From Isoperla grammatica (taxonomy: Eukaryota; Arthropoda; Insecta; Plecoptera; Perlodidae), in contig OX246746.1 of assembly GCA_945910005.1 (NCBI GenBank), positions 27,241,075 to 27,305,074 on the forward strand: a DNA stretch of 64,000 nt, in the 5' to 3' direction. This document shows, in pieces, positions 59,595-64,000 of this stretch. Each line of letters begins with the position of its first letter. Within the stretch, counting starts at the first letter, position 1. The position numbers and the translations under genes were made by a program. Below the pieces are notes generated by a model. That model was not told the DNA's origin, searched no databases, and saw nothing but the letters and a program-made list of their open reading frames with translations.

Positions 59595-59826
59595 ACCGGT
59601 ATATAAAAGTGAGAAAAGAAGAAAAAGAAAAAAAGAAAAAAGAAAAAAGAAAAGAAGAAAGAAAAAAGAAAAAGAAACAAGAAAAAGAAACAAGAAAAAA
59701 GAAAAAAGAAAAAAGAAAAAAGGAAAAAGAAAAAAAAAGGAAAAAAGAAAAAAGAAAAAAGGAAAAAGAAAAAAAAAGGGAAAAAGAAAAAGAAAAAAGA
59801 AAAAAGAAAAAAGAAAAAAGAGAAAA
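59595..59826. repeat. Purine-only (GAAAAA)n-type tract
   Basis: Over 200 bp made almost only of G and A on the plus strand, in GAAAAAGAAAAAAG units of variable length. It yields Lys/Arg/Glu ORFs on the plus strand and Phe/Leu ORFs on the minus strand, which are compositional artefacts. Such tracts can form triplex DNA. Confidence 0.93.
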
Positions 59827-59939
59827 AACTGATTTGTTAACGGTCCCAGCTCAAACGAAAATGAGGATTGCAAAAAATCAGAAACTGCAATCTGGGAAAA
59901 ATAAAATTTCACGTAAAAGCAACCCGGAATGAATGCTTA

Positions 59940-60085
59940 AGGGGTGTTAATAGGACTCAATCAATCCGTTATGACTGAGGAAAACCTTTGGAACAATCTT
60001 CAGTCAGGACTGCCGGTGGGAGGAATCGAACCGGTGACCTCCCGAATTAGAGCCTCTCGTGTTACTGCTAAGCCACCAGACTATC
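59940..60085 (-). mobile_element. tRNA-derived SINE (family S), best-preserved copy
   Basis: On the minus strand: A-box region GGTGGCTTAG (complement of 60068-60077), intact B box GGTTCGATTCC (complement of 60022-60032), then CACCGGCAGTCCTGACTGAA, GGTTTTCCTCAGTCATAACG and GATTGAGTCCTATTAACACC. Tail motifs recur in the copy at 6283-6425. Non-coding, dependent on a LINE partner not seen in this window. Confidence 0.75.
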
Positions 60086-60143
60086 AGAATATCAGTCTAG
60101 CCGTCACGGTTAAATAGATTAAGGGATTTTGACGCAGACTTAT

Positions 60144-60221
60144 GTTTCCGTAGCTCTATAGTCAGTGGACACTCGTATGCATTGCGCTAGGCGAGTGTTC
60201 AATTAAAAACACCACGGAAAC
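60144..60221. repeat. Nested inverted repeat (two-level hairpin)
   Basis: Outer stem GTTTCCGT (60144-60151) with ACGGAAAC (60214-60221). Inner stem ACACTCG (60169-60175) with CGAGTGT (60192-60198), loop 16 nt. It lies 60 bp beyond the SINE. It may be part of a small palindromic element; no other copy was seen. Confidence 0.6.
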
Positions 60222-63200
60222 CTGCCCGAAGGAGTTTTAAATATGTTTCTTATTCAGTATCCCTTCTTACTATTCCTTTCCCAACTAGCTATACACAAAT
60301 TGATCGAAAAGGGTGAGAAATTTTTTTGTTCCTATTTTCGAAATTTAATTGGTTAGGATCAAATTGGATAATTTGAGAAGTTAGTTCTGTATTTTATTCA
60401 AACAATTAATTATCAATTTTGCTTCCTTTTTTAGATCTTGATAACAAATATCCCCGCATCATTCCAAAGTATCCATATTTAATTAAATTTAGAGAAAGGG
60501 AACAAACACTTTTTAACTTCTTACGTTTTCCCCACTATTTGTGTAAAACACTAAATTTGTTATTTACTATTTAGTCTAGCACATCTCAGCGTACGTTCAA
60601 AGTACTAAACCCAACTAGACTATAATACAATGTTCGTTAGGTAGGTCTACTTGTTTTTGATAGACAAGTTTTACACGTGTAATAGTAATATTAGTAGTAG
60701 TCACCATCTTAAATATGTATTTCCCAGTAGCACAGTAGGCTGATCTTTTATTGTAGTTGTTTGCCTTATTCCTCTACCCATAGAAAGTTTATAACCAACA
60801 CGTCGTGATGTTTTATAATTTGGAATTTCTATTTACAACCTTTTCGACATTACTAAACACTACCCATATATTTTCCTTATAAAGAGTTATCTTCTTTTCC
60901 TTCTGGCTTCGGGTGGTTTGAAATCCTCGCGTTAGGTTCCTGCTGGTTTCGTCCATGCACGAAGCCCGGTCAATAGCGGTTGTAACTGTTTTGTGGCTAC
61001 CAACAGCGCTTTGATTCAGCTGGCCCGGAGGTAACACGTACCAACTTGAGCGAAAAGCTCAAATTACCACATTCAAAACAACCGCAAAATAACTCGCCGT
61101 TTTATTCTGAATTCCTCTCATATTTACATGGAATATCTTATTGTGCTGTGATTTTAATTAGAGAAGAAGATACAACACAAACAATGTTGTTTTAGGGCCG
61201 CGCGAATATTCTTGGCTTGATTGATGCCCTGTTAAAGCCCGCCAACCCCGGCATTGTCTCACGACGGAGAGGGTGTCTTTAATCTTAAGCTACGAACAAC
61301 GAACATGACGCCGTAAGTTCGTTAGGTAATTTAATCACTGTAATGTATGACAATTAATTAAAATAATGTTCTACGGGCCAAACATTTCTCGTGTTTGGAC
61401 TTAGAAATAGTAATTAATAAAGTAAAACTTCGAACGTTTGTTCCGGTTGTTTATCTAGAAAGTGAAGAGACAGTGTTCTTTGACAATTGTTTTCTTTTAG
61501 AAAAGAAGAGAGAAAAGTTCACTTTTCTGTCGACTCGCACAATTACAAAATTGATTTTCAGAGGATATTTGAAGTTTGGTAATTTATTATGTGTTGTAGT
61601 TACGACAACTCGAAATAACAATTCACGATAATATATTCATGTGTTATTATTACACTATACAGACTAACAAATTAGAAAAATATTATATTAAAAATTTAAC
61701 AGCAAAAATGGAACTGGCAACATTTATCGTCAGTAGACAAAGGTAGCAAAAAAAGTTTAAAAAATAACAAACAGTGTTAGTTACACTATTTGCGTAATTT
61801 ATTTAATAATGCAATGGTTCGATTTGAAAAATGAAACGATTATTTTGGAAAACGAGATTTATGATTTCGTTTCGCTTCAAGATTTAGTAACGCCAGGATG
61901 AAGGTAGACGCTTATATTTTATACCTTGAGTTTTTTAATCTGATTTTAATTACAATTTTTAACATTTTTCACTTCTTCAATTTGTCTTCTTACAGTTAAT
62001 TAATTCTGTTTAAACGTAAATCACTTTCACGAGGAAGAAAATTCACAACATCAAATTCTTTTTAGGCATTCAAAGATAAATAGCCCAACAACAAACTCCT
62101 AGCCTAGTTACATATTGACTTGTTGAAAACTATCTGGCCATTTATCTCTCGAGCCGGAACCCTGCGTGGTTCGACGAAACCTTTGAAAGGGCAAAAGGAA
62201 ACAAACGGCTCTCCATAGTCCCATAGAAGAAAAATAATGGTTTTGACATTTTGACACACGTTTCTGGAAATTGCATATTTGTCAAGTTTGTAATAACAAT
62301 AAATGTAGCCAAAATTGAAACTTGTATAAGGGGAGGAAATGAATGTCAGCTGTTTGAAAACCGGACGGAGCGAAACTTCTTTTTCTAAGTGATTGAGCAA
62401 AGTTAATAAAGAGCAAACTTGCTTGAATGACTCGGGCTGCGAGATTTTTTTAATATTCGGCTAAAGACTGACTTGAGTAGGCAATTCTTAAGAAAAGTTA
62501 ATAAATAAATAAAGTAAACAAGAAGAATAAGACGGGCGAAACTCCTCCAGAGTGTAATGGCTCCTGCGGGAGTGGGTCTTACCTACCACCTCTCCTATTC
62601 GGGAAATCTCCATATAACAAATAGCTAGTTTTATTAAGTAAAGATATTCGAGGAGGCCTCTTGAATGTTGAGCAATGCTCGTATTCATGAAGGCAAAGCC
62701 GCACAGAAGCGGTTCATAACCGAACGCAGAGATCCATATTCCCGCTCTTCTTGGGAAGGTCTCCATCTACCCGCAGACCTGTATTCTCTACTAAAACGAA
62801 ATCCCTTCAGGGAAGAATGTTACAATAAATCATATTTTATACCACATGAATTAATTAGGATTATCCTTAGTCAACATTTTCCTATCGAAAAGGTTTTCTA
62901 TATCTTTTTTCTGCAAAAACGTAGATGTTATTTATTACCTGAATTCGGAAAATGTTTGGTGCTTGTAATCTGTTAGAAGAGCATATGTTGCAGAACGATC
63001 ATAAGTATTTTGTAAATTATAACATGGTGGCTATAATTTATTACAACATAGGGTGCTGATGCATACTCCATGTAAAGAATCACGCTTATTGAGATTCGGT
63101 GAATTATTATTGTTGCTCTTGATTAGCTGATCTGGCGTGCTAATTACCAACGATAGAGTGGACCTAATTGCTAATTGGTCTTCTCCCCACACACTCAGTT

Positions 63201-63661
63201 TAGTGGTACCTCGGTTATTTGCGACACACCTCTTCCGCATCAAAGCCCTTTTCAAGACAACTCACATTATGCATTATTAATTGTTTGTGAAAACGTGTCG
63301 GGGGTAAAACAGACGCAAGAACCTATTTAAAACGTGACTTGAAAATGATGCAGTGTTACGCTATAAACGGTTGATAAAATGTGACCAGAGGTGCGAGAGT
63401 AACATGAGAAGAGTGAGTAATCAAGAGCAGAAAGCCCCCTCTAGGCGTTTCAGTTGGAATACCTGACAGATGTTGGTTGCTTCCCTCATAAGCAGTATCT
63501 TTGATGATAAAAGTAAAACCCAACCGCTCGGAACTTTCAACTCAAATACAACTCACTATAAACGCGTTGAGGTTGAACGGTTCGTTTTGCACAATATCTA
63601 ATATTCTAACAGGAAAATTTAATTACTCAAATTAATGATCTTTATAATTAAACCGTTAACG
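60222..63661. other. AT-rich DNA, no gene recognised
   Basis: ORFs up to 103 codons (62665-62976, plus) without recognised motifs. The blocks 61190-61370 and 63050-63290 are of balanced composition, with homeodomain-type sites (see findings). No repeats delimited. Confidence 0.4.
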
Positions 63662-63790
63662 ATGATGAGATTATTATTGAACTTAACGTATCATGTTTGT
63701 GAAACTATTTGATAGTTGAGATGTTGGAGAGGATGCGATGTGGATATTGCCACTAAGCTACGGTTGAAGAGACTATCTAGTATATACAGT
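63662..63790 (+). mobile_element. Possible fragment of family H head
   Basis: TTATTGAACTTAACGTATCATGTTTGTGAAAC resembles the hairpin head at 23905-23945 (GAGCTTAACGTCTCATATTTG). The returning arm is not complementary here, and the rest is not matched, so this is a weak call. Confidence 0.3.
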
Positions 63791-64000
63791 CTGGGGTTAT
63801 GGATATTCATCAGTCATCCATAGAACAATCTTCCTTTTCGGGGACCCTTCATAACTACAGATGTTGGTGTATATGTCTTGTGACCACACTTATTAGAGTA
63901 TACATATATTGTTTTACTCAGTGAAATGGAAAGATTACCAAACATCAAATTACCAACGTGAACTTATTTAAAACCATTAAAGGAATAGTCAGGTGAAAAA

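Noticed and set aside
59511..59932. Lys/Arg-rich and Phe-rich ORFs
   Set aside because: Caused by the purine-only tract, with no conserved motif.

Overview
The window is nuclear DNA from an animal. It is AT-rich and intron/intergenic-like, crowded with microsatellites, minisatellites, tRNA-derived SINEs, palindromic MITEs and foldback elements. It has no operons, no long host ORFs and no bacterial signals. The repeat mix and the active-looking Copia element suggest a marine invertebrate, perhaps a mollusc. That placement is inference, because no taxon-diagnostic host gene is visible.

The one clear gene is the gag-pol ORF (47865-51800, 1311 codons) of a complete Ty1/Copia LTR retrotransposon at 47482-52061. 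It has two 245-bp LTRs that read as identical, a 5-bp target duplication (AAATT), a polypurine tract, and a primer site complementary to the anticodon arm of initiator tRNA-Met. All pol motifs are present (zinc knuckle, DSGA protease, HH-CC and D,D35E integrase, YVDD reverse transcriptase, RNase H). It looks like a very recent, possibly still mobile insertion.

Layout: 0-1.3 kb, an 8-bp repeat array; 1.3-16.5 kb, AT-rich DNA with an (ATT)n array, a palindromic MITE, several SINE copies, a 29-bp minisatellite and a hAT-like relic; 16.6-19.3 kb, a foldback element with a hammerhead-like stem, a second palindromic MITE, a perfect 464-bp (GTAT)n array and a 207-bp tandem duplication; 22.9-24.2 kb, two dispersed repeats; 27.7-30.9 kb, two minisatellites flanking a hAT-like MITE with an 8-bp target duplication; 37.1-44.2 kb, a cluster of five inverted-repeat elements ending in a 1.7-kb foldback element whose arms are tandem 276-278-bp subrepeats; 45.1-45.8 kb, a degenerate hammerhead-like remnant and a hairpin-headed dispersed repeat; 47.5-52.1 kb, the Copia element; 53.3-54.8 kb, (ATT)n and an eight-copy 93-bp satellite that is exactly 31 codons long; 57-60.2 kb, more dispersed repeats, a purine-rich tract and a SINE next to a nested hairpin.

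The most notable signals are the Copia element with its half-tRNA-type primer site, the TU/FB-like foldback element, two sites carrying the same hammerhead-like stem plus GAAACGTCGA, and a dispersed family whose 5' hairpin is kept while its sequence changes. I saw no convincing host exon, rRNA, functional tRNA or CRISPR array. Long ORFs in the satellites are by-products of the repeat period.
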